Part shown: positions 16,258 through 25,963 of the stretch, piece after piece | Position numbering within the stretch: the stretch's first letter is position 1 | Layout: each line of letters starts with the position of its first letter | Origin: CAXXHQ01 sp963665265 | Lineage (GTDB): Bacteria > Planctomycetota > Planctomycetia > Pirellulales > Thermoguttaceae | Reading direction: 5' to 3' | Assembly (NCBI GenBank): GCA_963665265.2 | Contig: OY762224.2 | Location: 1,612,001 to 1,676,000 of the forward strand | DNA length: 64,000 nt | The notes under the pieces: generated by a model | Databases searched by the model: none | Told to the model about the DNA's origin: nothing | The model's input: the letters and a program-made list of their open reading frames with translations, nothing else | Position numbers and translations under genes: made by a program

Positions 16258-16474
16258 GGTGTCTGCGTTGACTTTGCTTGGCTTGGCGGAGTGCGAAGGA
16301 AGCTAACTGGCCCGCAAACTCATTTGACGTTTGCGTATATTACCGGTCTTTTCTATACTTTGCACGCGGTAAAAAATATCACGCTCCGACTGATTCTTCG
16401 CGTATATTTTTCCGATCTTAACAGACACTACTCGGTATTGCTTGTCTCGTTGTTACTGATCGGGAGCGGGCCTG

Positions 16475-19330
16475 ATGACCCCCAATGAACGCGGATCGCT
16501 GTGGATAAACGTTGGAATTTTTGCGTCGCTGCTTGCGCTGAGTCTTTTGCTGCCCCGAGTGTGGCGGTTTGGCGCCAATTCCTCAGCCGAACAGCAAACG
16601 GCATCTACTCAAAATTCCCCCGCCAATCATGCGCCCCTTCCAAAAACGGAATCGGGACCGACCTTTGAAGAATTGACTCGGTCGCTCACGCATATACAAA
16701 ATACGTCAGGAAAAACGGGCGACCTCAAGGCCGTGCAAGCGGAAGTCGCCGGTCCGATTGCCGATCAACCGTTGAAGAGCGTAAAAGCGGACGATCAAGC
16801 GGGGCCCTCGCTCAAACTCCCTGCTGATAGCGTGACGGAAGCCGCGTCGGAGGGCGAAATGACGCTGCTCGAAACGCCTGCCGAAGCCGCCAAGCCCGCT
16901 GAAGCGGCGGCAAAAAGCGAGGAGGAAACGACTTCGCCGATTCCCGAACGTAAGGATCAAAAGGAAGCGGCGGTGCCCTCCCCTGCCCCGACCGAATCGA
17001 GTTCCGACGCGATTTCCGCTTCGGACGCCGCCTCGGCCGTCTCCGCAATCAAAGAGGCTGCCGAAAAAACGATCGCCAAAATCACGGCCAAAGATGAGCC
17101 TACCGAGCGGTTAGCCAGTCGGCCCAATACGAACAAAGCCCCGCAACGTTCGGTAGAACTCGAAAAAGAAGCCGCAGAGTCCGCGAAAAAACCCGTCGTT
17201 CCGGAAAAAGCGATTCCGCCCTCCGTTTCTCAAGAAAAGAAACGAACGTTCGCCCGTCGCGGCGAAAAGTTGGGCAATTCTTGGCTCGAACCGACGACGT
17301 TCCTCGCATTACTCGAGGAAATGTCGAAGTCGCCGTTGTCGTCGACTTGGGCAAAAGAGACGGCCGGCCTCGTGCGCTCCTTTGGCGGAGCGTTACGGAA
17401 AGACGGCGAATCGGCGAAAAAGGTCGTCGAACGGCTCGACGAAATGTCCGACGAGGCGAAACGCTTCGCCGGCGCTTGCGCAGATCGAGCGGTAGCCAGA
17501 AAACTACGTCAAGCGAGCTTTTCATTAGATCGCCGCTTAGAAATTTGGCGCATCGCGGCAAAGCTAGGTCCCACCGCCTTGGTCGAAGCTGAAATGCCCG
17601 ATCTCGACGCCGGCATATTGGGCGAAAACATCGCGAAGCTTGAAGAGGTCATCGGCGATTCGCCTGCGGGCAAGCCCTGGCGTGAATACTTCTTACTGAG
17701 CGAGGTGAAAAAATTCTCCGCAAAGAAGACGGACGTTGAAGAAGCTCGACAGCGAGATACGGCTCGATTGTTGTTGACGCGGATCGCCGAAACGCCGATG
17801 TCTCCGTCGCAACGCGCGTTTCTGACTACCTCTGCGGTCAACTCATATTGCGAGGAATTGCGAAAGTGGGCCGCCGAGCCTGTCACGACCGCTGAAGTTC
17901 TCCGCGATATGGAGCGATACGAACAAACCAAATCAATCGCCGATGCCAACCGCTTGGCCTTCGACATTCAATGCCTCGACGCATCGTCCAATCCTATTCG
18001 TCGTGAGTTGGGAAAAACCATCGATTTGCATTATCGAAACGCCAACGTGCGCGTGACGCTTTCGGAAAAGTTCCTTAACAGCATGATTCCGCCGCGCGAC
18101 GTGCAAGTCGAAGCGGTTAACGACCGCGTATTGGGCGTGCCGGTCAATGGGCAGAGCAAAACTTCTTCCGACGTTCGCATCCGCTTAATTCCCGACTCGC
18201 AAAGAATCCGTATCGCGATGGAAGTGACGGGGAATATCGAAGCGAGCACAGCCGCCTCCGCCGGACCGGCCACATTCTATAACGATAGCGAATCCCGTTA
18301 CGTAGCACGTAAAATTATGGAAATTGACGGCTCGGGCATCCTCCTTAAAACTTCCGAAGTGGACGTGGCCAACGAAACTCACCTCCGCGATTTGGAGACC
18401 GATTTCGACGGCGTCCCGCTGATCGGCAGTCTCGTTCGCGGCATCGCCCGATCGCAACATGAACAATCGCGCGCGGCCGCCCAACAAGAAACGCGTTGGA
18501 AGGTCGCCGACAAGGCTCGCCAACGCATCGACGAAGAATCTTACGCTCAGTTTTCCGGAGCGGTCAACAACCTGAACCAAAACGTGTTCGGACCGTTGGT
18601 CGGCTTAGCGTTGGATCCCACGATGATCGAATCGCAAACCACCGAAGAACGGATGGTGATGCGGTTGCGCGTGGCCGGCGCCGATCAACTCGGCAGTCAT
18701 ACGCCCCGCCCGCAGGCCCCGGCCGACAGCGTGGCGAGCGTTCAACTTAACGAAACGATGATTAATAACGCCATTGAACGCTTGCAGTTGCAAGGTCGCA
18801 AAATGACGTTGGCCGAATTGCTCGACCGAGTCTCGCAGCGTTTTCGTCGGCCGAACCTCATGCCGTTGAATCCGGAGCATCGCGACGTTTTCGTGGCCTT
18901 TGCGGCCAAAGATCCGGTCGTCGTGCATTGCCGCGACGGACGCGTGATTATGGAGTTATCCATCGACGAGCTAAGCAAAGATCCTCGGGAATGGAAAAAC
19001 TTCAAAGTCCGCATCATCTATAAGCCGGAAATCAACGGACGGTCGGTCGAGCTTGCCCGCGACGGAGTCATTCAACTCATGTCGTCCGACATGAGCTTGG
19101 GCACGCAAATCGCGCTACGCGGCGTCTTCTCGAAAGCGTTCTCGAACAAGGACACGATCAAGATCATGCCGGAAAAGATCGCGAAAGACCCTCGCTATGA
19201 AGGGATCGTCGTCACGCAATGCGTGGTCGATGACGGTTGGATCGGCATAGCTCTTGGCCCGAAGCGTCAGCAGATGCACTCGGTCTCGAAGCCGGCCGGC
19301 TCGGCGGAACCCCGCAAACTTCTTCGTTAA
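16475..19330 (+). CDS. Large membrane-anchored protein of unknown function
   Basis: The 951-residue product starts at ATG 16475 after GGGAG. Residues 10-27 (INVGIFASLLALSLLLPRVW) are a single N-terminal membrane anchor. Residues about 30-260 are low-complexity, rich in Ala, Glu, Lys, Ser and Pro, and probably disordered. Residues about 270-500 are helical. The last 450 residues look like a folded domain (LHYRNANVRVTLSEKFLNSM, LVRGIARSQHEQSR, VFVAFAAKDPVVVHCRDGRV, EWKNFKVRIIYKPE, GIVVTQCVVDDGWIGIALGP). I recognise no enzyme motif or named family. The arrangement suggests a protein tethered to the inner membrane and working outside the cytoplasm. It is flanked by a cupin gene and the convergent rsgA. 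Confidence 0.75.
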   Translation: MTPNERGSLWINVGIFASLLALSLLLPRVWRFGANSSAEQQTASTQNSPANHAPLPKTESGPTFEELTRSLTHIQNTSGKTGDLKAVQAEVAGPIADQPLKSVKADDQAGPSLKLPADSVTEAASEGEMTLLETPAEAAKPAEAAAKSEEETTSPIPERKDQKEAAVPSPAPTESSSDAISASDAASAVSAIKEAAEKTIAKITAKDEPTERLASRPNTNKAPQRSVELEKEAAESAKKPVVPEKAIPPSVSQEKKRTFARRGEKLGNSWLEPTTFLALLEEMSKSPLSSTWAKETAGLVRSFGGALRKDGESAKKVVERLDEMSDEAKRFAGACADRAVARKLRQASFSLDRRLEIWRIAAKLGPTALVEAEMPDLDAGILGENIAKLEEVIGDSPAGKPWREYFLLSEVKKFSAKKTDVEEARQRDTARLLLTRIAETPMSPSQRAFLTTSAVNSYCEELRKWAAEPVTTAEVLRDMERYEQTKSIADANRLAFDIQCLDASSNPIRRELGKTIDLHYRNANVRVTLSEKFLNSMIPPRDVQVEAVNDRVLGVPVNGQSKTSSDVRIRLIPDSQRIRIAMEVTGNIEASTAASAGPATFYNDSESRYVARKIMEIDGSGILLKTSEVDVANETHLRDLETDFDGVPLIGSLVRGIARSQHEQSRAAAQQETRWKVADKARQRIDEESYAQFSGAVNNLNQNVFGPLVGLALDPTMIESQTTEERMVMRLRVAGADQLGSHTPRPQAPADSVASVQLNETMINNAIERLQLQGRKMTLAELLDRVSQRFRRPNLMPLNPEHRDVFVAFAAKDPVVVHCRDGRVIMELSIDELSKDPREWKNFKVRIIYKPEINGRSVELARDGVIQLMSSDMSLGTQIALRGVFSKAFSNKDTIKIMPEKIAKDPRYEGIVVTQCVVDDGWIGIALGPKRQQMHSVSKPAGSAEPRKLLR

Positions 19331-19397
19331 CTAGAAGCTTTACCGGGCCGTTATACTAGCGTAAAACGCCCGGTCGGAACGACCGAAGTACGCGGAG

Positions 19398-20468
19398 TCA
19401 ATCCGAACGTTTGTTCTTCAATTGCTTCTTCACGGATTTTATGAAGCGTCCGAATTGTTTGTCTTTTTGCCGTCTTTCGATTTCGGATAGTTCGTGGAAT
19501 TCCGTCTCTTTTTTCAGCTTGAGATAGTTTCTGTATCGTTCTTCGCTTAGTTCGCCGTTTTTGACCGCCGTTCTGACCGCACAGCCAGGCTCGTTTGCGT
19601 GCGTGCAATTTGTATAGCGACAATTTTCGGCGAGAACTTCGAATTCCGAGAATACGGCGTTCATACCGACTGTTGCGGCGGCAAGACCTAACTCCCGCAT
19701 TCCTGGCGTATCGATCAAAAGCGCGCCGTTCTCGAGCGCCAAAAGCTGACGTCGCGTCGTGGTATGCACGCCTTCGCCCGTCTGGCTGACGGGCCTTATC
19801 TCAAATGCGTTACTGCCGATCAAGCGATTAATGAGCGTAGTTTTTCCCACGCCGGAGGATCCGAGTAGGCAGTAGGTTTTTGCCGGCGTGAGAAGCGACT
19901 TGAACTCCTCTAAACCGGCGCCAGTTAAATTGCTCAAAGGGAGGACGCGATCCGACTTGTGATTAAATCGCAATTGATCGATTAGTTGTTCAAGTTCCGG
20001 AGTCGAAATTAAATCCGTTTTGCTTAGAACGATCCAAGGCTCAATTCCGCCCTCTTGGACCGTTACAAGATAGCGGTCCAGACGGGCGAGGTTGAAATCA
20101 TAGCCGCATCCTTGGACGACAAACGCCGCGTCGATATTGGCGGCGATCATTTGCAGCGAGCGATTCGTTCCCGGGGCTTTGCGGCGGAGGGAACTCCTTC
20201 TGGGAAAAACGGATTGGATAAGGGCCGGTCCGCCCGACGAATGAATTCGCACGCAGACCCAGTCTCCGACGCAGGGCAAATCGACCTCTGACGCGGCGGA
20301 GAAACGGAATTTTCCCGAGAGTTCAGCGATGAATTCCCCGTGTTCGTTTCTCGCGAGAAACGCGTCGCGATCGACGGCAGTGATGCGGGCGACGCATTGG
20401 TCCGGTTGCGAAAGATCGATCGAACGTTCTTCAAACCAACGGTCGAAGCCTAAATCGGCTAAGTTCAT
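19398..20468 (-). CDS. rsgA: Ribosome small-subunit-dependent GTPase A
   Basis: The 356-residue protein shows the circularly permuted GTPase order: G4 (VLSKTDLI) comes before the P-loop G1 (LLGSSGVGKTTLINRL), then G3 (LIDTPGMRELG). The N-terminal OB domain includes VGDWVCVR, and the C-terminal zinc motif is NCRYTNCTHANEPGCAV. It assists late 30S maturation. The C-terminal tail is very Lys/Arg-rich. The gene is convergent with the large unknown gene; the 67 bp between them contain an imperfect stem (ACCGGGC/GCCCGGT) that may act as a weak shared terminator. Confidence 0.96.
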   Translation of the reverse strand: MNLADLGFDRWFEERSIDLSQPDQCVARITAVDRDAFLARNEHGEFIAELSGKFRFSAASEVDLPCVGDWVCVRIHSSGGPALIQSVFPRRSSLRRKAPGTNRSLQMIAANIDAAFVVQGCGYDFNLARLDRYLVTVQEGGIEPWIVLSKTDLISTPELEQLIDQLRFNHKSDRVLPLSNLTGAGLEEFKSLLTPAKTYCLLGSSGVGKTTLINRLIGSNAFEIRPVSQTGEGVHTTTRRQLLALENGALLIDTPGMRELGLAAATVGMNAVFSEFEVLAENCRYTNCTHANEPGCAVRTAVKNGELSEERYRNYLKLKKETEFHELSEIERRQKDKQFGRFIKSVKKQLKNKRSD

Positions 20469-20878
20469 ATTCGTTTTTAATTTGAGTTAATCGATAGCTT
20501 GTCGCCGTTTCCCGAATCGCTCAGAAAACCGCTAGTTCAGAATCACTTCGAATGCGGCAAGAATAGCCGAAATATTAGACGCGAAAAAGCGAATGAGGTT
20601 CGGAATTTTATCGGCGCAACTGAAAATCCCTTTGTTGACCTCTGCCTCGGCGGCTCATGAAACGATTCGGGGAAGCGCCTCGAAGAACGTGAAACGCAAA
20701 TAACACGAAGACGAACGGTCGGCTCGTTGGTCCTAACTGTTTTGCGTTGTACAAGAAAAACCAGGATTTGTCGCAGGCCGGAGGGACTTGGCGCTTTGGG
20801 CCTTGTGCGGTCCTGTTTGACGCAACCACGCACCCTTCAGCTATTCCCAACGTCGCCCCATGCCCTAATCCCTCCCCG
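20469..20878. other. 410-bp intergenic region, no gene seen
   Basis: This lies between the start of rsgA and the end of the flagellin gene, both leftward. Only short unsupported frames occur. It should contain the rsgA promoter and the flagellin 3' end, but I found no clear terminator hairpin or promoter pair. Confidence 0.5.
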
Positions 20879-21745
20879 CTACTTTGACAAACCTTGCAGC
20901 AGGAGCAGGGTGAGGCTTTTGCTTTTCGCCGTTAGTTTGGCGACTTTGACGGCCGCGAGGCTCATAATCTGATCTCGCACCAAGTTCGACGTCGCCGAAG
21001 CGTAGTTCGTGTCGGTGACGTTGCTATAGGCTTGGCTTATGTTCACTTGCATCGCGCTAAGCGTGTCCTGAGCCGATTGGGCGGTGTATTTTTCAAAATT
21101 CCCGACGGTAGTTCGCGCCTGATTGATTTGCGATTGGGCGGTATCGACGATCTTCATCGCCTGTTCGAGATTGCCGCTCGACATGCTGGCGCTTCCGCCG
21201 GAGGCGAGGTCGGAGAGTTTGCCGGCGTCGCCGCCAAGAGCGCTCGAAGAAACGTTCGGCAGCGATAGGCTCGTCGTTTGGCTCACGTCGGGCGACATGG
21301 CGAATGTTAAATTGCTCGAGCTTCCGTCGAGCAGATTCTTGCCCATGTATTGCGTTCCGCCCGCCACGCGGTTCAAGGCGTTGAGCGTTTGATCGACTTC
21401 CGCTTGCTTGGCGGCGATCTGCTGCGAATTCATGCCGCCGGTGTTCGCCGCGGCAAGAATGTCCGTTTTTAATTTCCGGAGCAATCCTGACGCTTGGCTC
21501 AAACCGGAGTCGGCCGTATGCGCGACTCCCGACGCTGCGGCGACGTTCTGTTGAGCTTGGAAGATGGAGCCCAGTTGCGTATTTAGGGATTCAGACATAA
21601 TGAGCCCCGCCGGATTGTCCGATCCGCGATTGATTTGCTTTGCGGTCGATAATTGTTCGCTGACGCGGTTGAGACTTTTGAAGATATCATTCAGACTTTG
21701 CACGGCCAACAAGTCTCCGCTCGAGAGCGTTGATCCGATTCGCAT
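20879..21745 (-). CDS. Flagellin (short type)
   Basis: Starting at ATG 21745 (AAGGG upstream), the 288-residue protein has the flagellin N-terminal D0/D1 helices (SLNRVSEQLSTAKQINRGSD, NPAGLIMSESLNTQ) and the C-terminal D1/D0 region (ISQAYSNVTDTNYASATSNL, VRDQIMSLAAVKVAKL, ending LLLLQGLSK). The central part (about 130-210) is short and Ser/Gly-rich, so the outer D2/D3 domains are nearly absent. The last helix carries more Lys than usual. It would polymerise into the flagellar filament. It is isolated from other flagellar genes; fliM lies 25 kb away. Confidence 0.88.
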   Translation of the reverse strand: MRIGSTLSSGDLLAVQSLNDIFKSLNRVSEQLSTAKQINRGSDNPAGLIMSESLNTQLGSIFQAQQNVAAASGVAHTADSGLSQASGLLRKLKTDILAAANTGGMNSQQIAAKQAEVDQTLNALNRVAGGTQYMGKNLLDGSSSNLTFAMSPDVSQTTSLSLPNVSSSALGGDAGKLSDLASGGSASMSSGNLEQAMKIVDTAQSQINQARTTVGNFEKYTAQSAQDTLSAMQVNISQAYSNVTDTNYASATSNLVRDQIMSLAAVKVAKLTAKSKSLTLLLLQGLSK

Positions 21746-21945
21746 ATAATCGCCCTTGAAAAGTGTTCGAACGAACGTCACGCATTATTTTTGAAAAGCG
21801 CACGCATCGAGGGCGAACGAGCCGTTCGATTTTTTCACGGCAAGCCGTAACATCCCCCTCGCGGCTATTTTAAGTATACGTTATTGGCGTAAGTCGTTTC
21901 TGTATAATGGTATATGCTTATCGTTTTTGCGGGGGCGTTCGCGCA

Positions 21946-21979
21946 AACAAAAAACCTACGACCGAATGGGCCGTAGGTT
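21946..21979 (-). terminator. Terminator of the phosphohexomutase gene
   Basis: Read leftward, AACCTACG (21979-21972) pairs with CGTAGGTT (21960-21953), extended by G/C pairs inside, and is followed by a T6 tract. It lies 28 nt beyond the mutase stop codon. Confidence 0.88.
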
Positions 21980-22007
21980 ATTGGCGTTCTGAATCATGCG
22001 CTGGACG

Positions 22008-23810
22008 TTATTTCACGCCGGAGAAGGCGGTCAGGTCGGCGCCCATCGTTTTCATCCGTTCCGCTTGGAGCTTTTTCGTGGCCTCGACGTCTTGGCTATT
22101 TTCCGGAGCGTCGTAGGCGAAAACGTAGAATTTCACCTTGGGTTCGGTGCCCGAGGGACGCACGGCGACGTAGTTTCCGTCGGCGAGATCGAGGATTACC
22201 ATATCGCCCTTCGGTCCGTCGAGCTTTTCCCGTTTTCCGTCGGCGTTGAGAATTTCGAGATTCAGATAATCACGCATCCGCACAAGGTTCAATCCGCCGA
22301 CTTTGCGGGGCGGTTCGCTACGGAACTTCGCCATCAGGGCCTTCATGTCGTCCATTCCCTTTTCACCAGGCATTTGGACGTTGATTTGGCCTTCCGAATG
22401 GCAGCCGAATTTGCGGAACAAATCATTGAGCTTCTCGTAGAGCGTTTTTCCTTCGGCTTTCAAACGGGCGGCAAGCTCCGAAACGAGCATCGAGGCGACG
22501 GCGGCGTCTTTATCGCGCGCGTGATCGCCGACCAAGTAGCCGTACGACTCCTCGGCGCCGATGACGAATTTTTCCGGGCCGCGATCGTCCATTTCGCCGC
22601 CGATGTATTTGAAACCGACGAGTAAGTTGCCGGCGGTTTGCACGCCGTAGTGATCGGCGATGCGCCGCATCAACTCGGTGGTGACGAGCGTTTTGACGAC
22701 GTAATGTTGCGGCGTGAGCGTTCCGGCTTTCTTCTTTTCCGAGAGAAGGAAGTCGGCCAAGAGCGAGCCGGTGTGGTTTCCTGTGAGCGTGGCCCACTCG
22801 GAGCCGCCGGAGGACTTCGGCACCGCGCATCCGAGGCGGTCGCAGTCGGGATCGGTCGCCAAGATCAAGTCGGCGCCCGTTTGTTTGGCGCGTTCGATGA
22901 TGGCGTCGAAGACGGCGGCGTTTTCCGGGTTCGCCACATGTTTAGGCACGTTCGGAAAATCGCCGTTCGGTTCGGAGTGCGGACCGAACGTTTCGACGTC
23001 CTTGAAACCGGCTTTGTCCAAGGCGGGTAAGACGGCCGAGGCGCCGACGCCGTGCAAAGGCGAGTAAATGATTTTGACGTCGCGCGGACCGGGCACGCTC
23101 TGTTTGACGACAGCGGCGGTGAACGCGGCGTCCACTTCTTCTTGGCAGTAAACGATTTTGCCCGAGGCCATTCCTTCGGCGAACGGCAAGCGACTGATTC
23201 CCTTGACCGTCTGCATGCAGTGAATGGATTCGGAGTCGTAAGGAGCCAGCAGTTGTCCGCCCGTGGACCAATAGACTTTGACCGCGTTGTCGGAAGGCGG
23301 GTTATGACTGGCGGTGATCATGATGCCGCAGTCGCACTTTTTATAGCGAACGGCGAAAGACATTTCCGGCGTGCTGCGGTATCCGTCGAGGAAATAGACT
23401 TTGAAACCGGCCGCCGCCATAATCTCGCTGCAAAGTTCGGCGAAATGCCGGGATCGATGACGGGTATCGTAGGCGATAGCGCAAGAAAGGTCGGTTTTTT
23501 TGAGTTGGCTTTTGACGTAGTCGGCCATTCCCTGGGCGCTCTCGCCGATCGTACGATCGTTAATGGCGTTGCATCCGATAGGATACATACGACCGCGTCG
23601 GCCGCCGGTGCCGAAAGGAATGACGGTCCAAAAGGCGTCGTCGAGGGCCTGCCATTTGCCTTGTTCGAGGTGTTCGATAATCTGCGGAACATATTCCGCG
23701 TAATACGGTTCAGTAAGCCATTCCCGAACGTTATTAACGGCGCCCGGCGAAAGTTTCCGCTCGGCGGCGGCTTGATCTAGTAAGGATAAAGCTTGGGTTG
23801 CGTCGATCAT
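22008..23810 (-). CDS. Phosphoglucomutase/phosphomannomutase (alpha-D-phosphohexomutase)
   Basis: The 600-residue enzyme has all four signatures of the family. The phosphoserine loop is GIMITASHNPPSDN, the metal-binding loop is DPDCDRLG, the sugar-binding loop is GAEESYGY and the phosphate-binding loop is RPSGTEPKVKFY. Length and the GTGGRRG motif near residue 67 fit the larger bacterial PGM/PMM class. It interconverts hexose 1- and 6-phosphates for glycan and glycogen metabolism. It has its own terminator and is transcribed away from the PIN-TRAM gene. Confidence 0.95.
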   Translation of the reverse strand: MIDATQALSLLDQAAAERKLSPGAVNNVREWLTEPYYAEYVPQIIEHLEQGKWQALDDAFWTVIPFGTGGRRGRMYPIGCNAINDRTIGESAQGMADYVKSQLKKTDLSCAIAYDTRHRSRHFAELCSEIMAAAGFKVYFLDGYRSTPEMSFAVRYKKCDCGIMITASHNPPSDNAVKVYWSTGGQLLAPYDSESIHCMQTVKGISRLPFAEGMASGKIVYCQEEVDAAFTAAVVKQSVPGPRDVKIIYSPLHGVGASAVLPALDKAGFKDVETFGPHSEPNGDFPNVPKHVANPENAAVFDAIIERAKQTGADLILATDPDCDRLGCAVPKSSGGSEWATLTGNHTGSLLADFLLSEKKKAGTLTPQHYVVKTLVTTELMRRIADHYGVQTAGNLLVGFKYIGGEMDDRGPEKFVIGAEESYGYLVGDHARDKDAAVASMLVSELAARLKAEGKTLYEKLNDLFRKFGCHSEGQINVQMPGEKGMDDMKALMAKFRSEPPRKVGGLNLVRMRDYLNLEILNADGKREKLDGPKGDMVILDLADGNYVAVRPSGTEPKVKFYVFAYDAPENSQDVEATKKLQAERMKTMGADLTAFSGVK

Positions 23811-24015
23811 AGTGGACTAATATTTCCTTCAATTAAAGGGAATGCCGCCGAACCGGTACAGGGCGTGGCACGTATTACCGCATATTGTTATTTTTTGAGA
23901 CCAAGGGGAAAAGGGGGGCGGACTACCGGCCGCCGAGAGATTACCCTACAATGGAGGGCGATTTCCTTATCTTTTTTCTTCTTTTCCTTACTTTTGCGTG
24001 GTAGAACCCTACATT

Positions 24016-25053
24016 ATGGGACTAATAATTTTACGTTGTATTTTTCTGATTGTCTCCGCCGGCTTGGGCGTTTCTTTGTATCAAGCCGGAATAAAGTCGG
24101 CGTTGCTCTCGCCGGACACTCCTTGGCACACCTGGGCGACCTTCGGCAGCGTTATGGCGCTGTCTCTCGGCGTCATCTTGGTCGATTTGGCCGTCCGAAA
24201 AAAACGTCTGGACATTATCACGTCGGTCTATTTTGGACTGATTATCGGCATGTTCATGACTTACATGCTTTCTTTGGCGGCTTATCCGCTTTGGGAATCG
24301 CCGTTTTGGGCTAAGTTGCGAGAGCCTCTGCAACTCGTTCTCGGCGTCGTGCTCTGCTATTCCTGCATTAGCCTACTCATGCAGACGCGGCACGATTTTC
24401 GATTCATTATTCCTTACGTCGAATTCTCCAAGGAAGTAAAAGGGGCGCGCCCCTGCATTCTGGATACGAGCGTCGTTATTGACGGCCGCATCGCCGATAT
24501 CGTCGAGACGCATGTGCTTGACGGCAAGCTCGTAATGCCTAAATTCGTCATCAGCGAACTACAAGCGATAGCCGACAGCTCCGACCGATTGCGTCGAGGG
24601 AGAGGCCGCCGCGGACTCGACGTTCTCAACCGATTGCGGGAAAAGAAAGACATTGATCTCGAAATATTCGATCGAGAGTTGCCCGAGTTCGCCGGCCAGT
24701 CCGTCGATTTAAAGTTGGTCGCGTTGGCCAAGCATATGCAAGGCAAACTCGTTACGAACGACTATAATTTGAACAAGGTCGCCAGCCTGCAAAACGTTCA
24801 GGTGATCAATCTCAACGATATCGCCAATGCGCTAAAACCGGTGTTCCTGCCGGGCGAGCATATTGAAGTTCGCGTCGTGAAGCCGGGCGAAGAGCCGGGG
24901 CAAGGCGTCGGCTACCTCGAAGACGGCACGATGGTCGTCGTCGAAGGAGGCCGAGATTTTATCAATCAAGCGGTGCCCGTCGGCGTGACCAGCGTTCTAC
25001 AAACGAGCGCGGGGCGAATGATCTTCGGAAAATGCGAAGCGAAAAAAGCGTGA
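24016..25053 (+). CDS. Membrane-anchored PIN-TRAM protein (YacL type)
   Basis: I use ATG 24016; a GTG at 23998 is an alternative and neither has a strong ribosome site. The 345-residue protein starts with about four membrane helices (residues 1-120). The PIN nuclease domain follows: CILDTSVVIDGRIADIVE with the first acidic residue, KFVISELQ, GRRGLDVLNRL and KLVTNDYNLNKVA. A C-terminal TRAM RNA-binding domain (GEHIEVRVVKPGEEPGQGVG, FGKCEAKKA) completes the YacL-like plan. It is likely a membrane-bound RNase, but its substrate is unknown. Confidence 0.9.
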   Translation: MGLIILRCIFLIVSAGLGVSLYQAGIKSALLSPDTPWHTWATFGSVMALSLGVILVDLAVRKKRLDIITSVYFGLIIGMFMTYMLSLAAYPLWESPFWAKLREPLQLVLGVVLCYSCISLLMQTRHDFRFIIPYVEFSKEVKGARPCILDTSVVIDGRIADIVETHVLDGKLVMPKFVISELQAIADSSDRLRRGRGRRGLDVLNRLREKKDIDLEIFDRELPEFAGQSVDLKLVALAKHMQGKLVTNDYNLNKVASLQNVQVINLNDIANALKPVFLPGEHIEVRVVKPGEEPGQGVGYLEDGTMVVVEGGRDFINQAVPVGVTSVLQTSAGRMIFGKCEAKKA

Positions 25054-25069
25054 CGGCGACCTTAATCGG

Positions 25070-25963
25070 CTATTGCGTCGTTTCCTGCCGAGCTTCGATT
25101 TGAGCGATGAGATCGTCCGCGCCGAGCGGTTTCGGAATGACTGCCGTCGCGCCTCGTCGTTTAGCCGCTTCGACGTCTTCAATCCGCGGAAAATTCGCCA
25201 AGACGAATAAGGGCGCTTCGGGAACCGTGCGAATGCAGCGACCGATTTGGGCCAAAGCGTCGTCGTCAATGGCGTTGCAATCGAATAAGATCGCTTTGGC
25301 GCCGATGAAGCGTGAAGAATCTTGCGGTTTGCGCTCGGCGGTCGTATAGCCGGCGGTCCGGCAGGCGTCGGCCAGCCAGCGAGTCGTCGCGCGGTTCTTG
25401 CCGCAAACGACGATCGCGCCTCGTCTCGGTGCGACCGCATTTAGCCGCCTCGAATTGTCGGAATCCGAACGCAGCAAAATTCGCTCTTCTTCCGAGACCG
25501 TGACGGGGAGATTCCAAACGGCGTGGGGTTTCAAGTTGGTTTGGAGAATGCCGTTGGCGACGGCCTCGTCGAACTGCGTCCAGTGAATGCGGGTTGCGCC
25601 CGGCCAGGGGCGTCCCGTGCGCAACTCCCCGTCGCACCAAGAGCCGAGCAAGAGTATGACGCGACTGATCGGAGCCGCTTGAGTCCAGCGTCGTAGACCG
25701 TCATGCGAACGCCGATCTGGACGATCTTGAGCCATGACGATCGCGACGGGGGGCGATACGCCTTCTTCGACCGCGCAGGCGGCTGCCTGAGCGGTCTCGA
25801 AAACGCGAACGTCGGCCGCCGAACGCATGGCTTCGAACGCATCGCGGAACTCGGCGAACGAAGGATCGCCGACGAAATAGGCGATCGGCTTCTCGGATTC
25901 GCGGTGGACGTTTGTTTCCGCGGAGGTTTGCATGGGCCGGATTTTCCTAAAGCGTTCAATCAT
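25070..25963 (-). CDS. Tandem receiver-like regulatory protein
   Basis: The 297-residue protein looks like two CheY-like folds in tandem. The first (residues about 25-150) has YFVGDPS and VAIVMAQDRPD but lacks a clear switch Lys. The second (about 185-295) retains AIVVCGKN, AILFDCNAIDDD with a possible phospho-Asp, FVLANFPRIEDVEAAKRRGA and the IPKPLGADDL lysine. No output domain is visible. Its ATG overlaps the stop of the PTS-IIA-like gene by 4 nt (ATGA), which implies translational coupling and a shared task. Phosphorylation is inferred only. Confidence 0.7.
   Translation of the reverse strand: MIERFRKIRPMQTSAETNVHRESEKPIAYFVGDPSFAEFRDAFEAMRSAADVRVFETAQAAACAVEEGVSPPVAIVMAQDRPDRRSHDGLRRWTQAAPISRVILLLGSWCDGELRTGRPWPGATRIHWTQFDEAVANGILQTNLKPHAVWNLPVTVSEEERILLRSDSDNSRRLNAVAPRRGAIVVCGKNRATTRWLADACRTAGYTTAERKPQDSSRFIGAKAILFDCNAIDDDALAQIGRCIRTVPEAPLFVLANFPRIEDVEAAKRRGATAVIPKPLGADDLIAQIEARQETTQ

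Noticed and set aside
19342..19373. Bidirectional terminator between the large unknown gene and rsgA
   Set aside because: The stem is imperfect (one unpaired base) with no T-run in either direction; only mentioned as weak under rsgA.
20879..20970. Possible frameshift at the flagellin C-terminus (Lys-rich, unusual)
   Set aside because: The residue count from the conserved NLVRDQI block to the terminal LLQGL equals that of ordinary flagellins, so the frame is intact and the residues are simply divergent.
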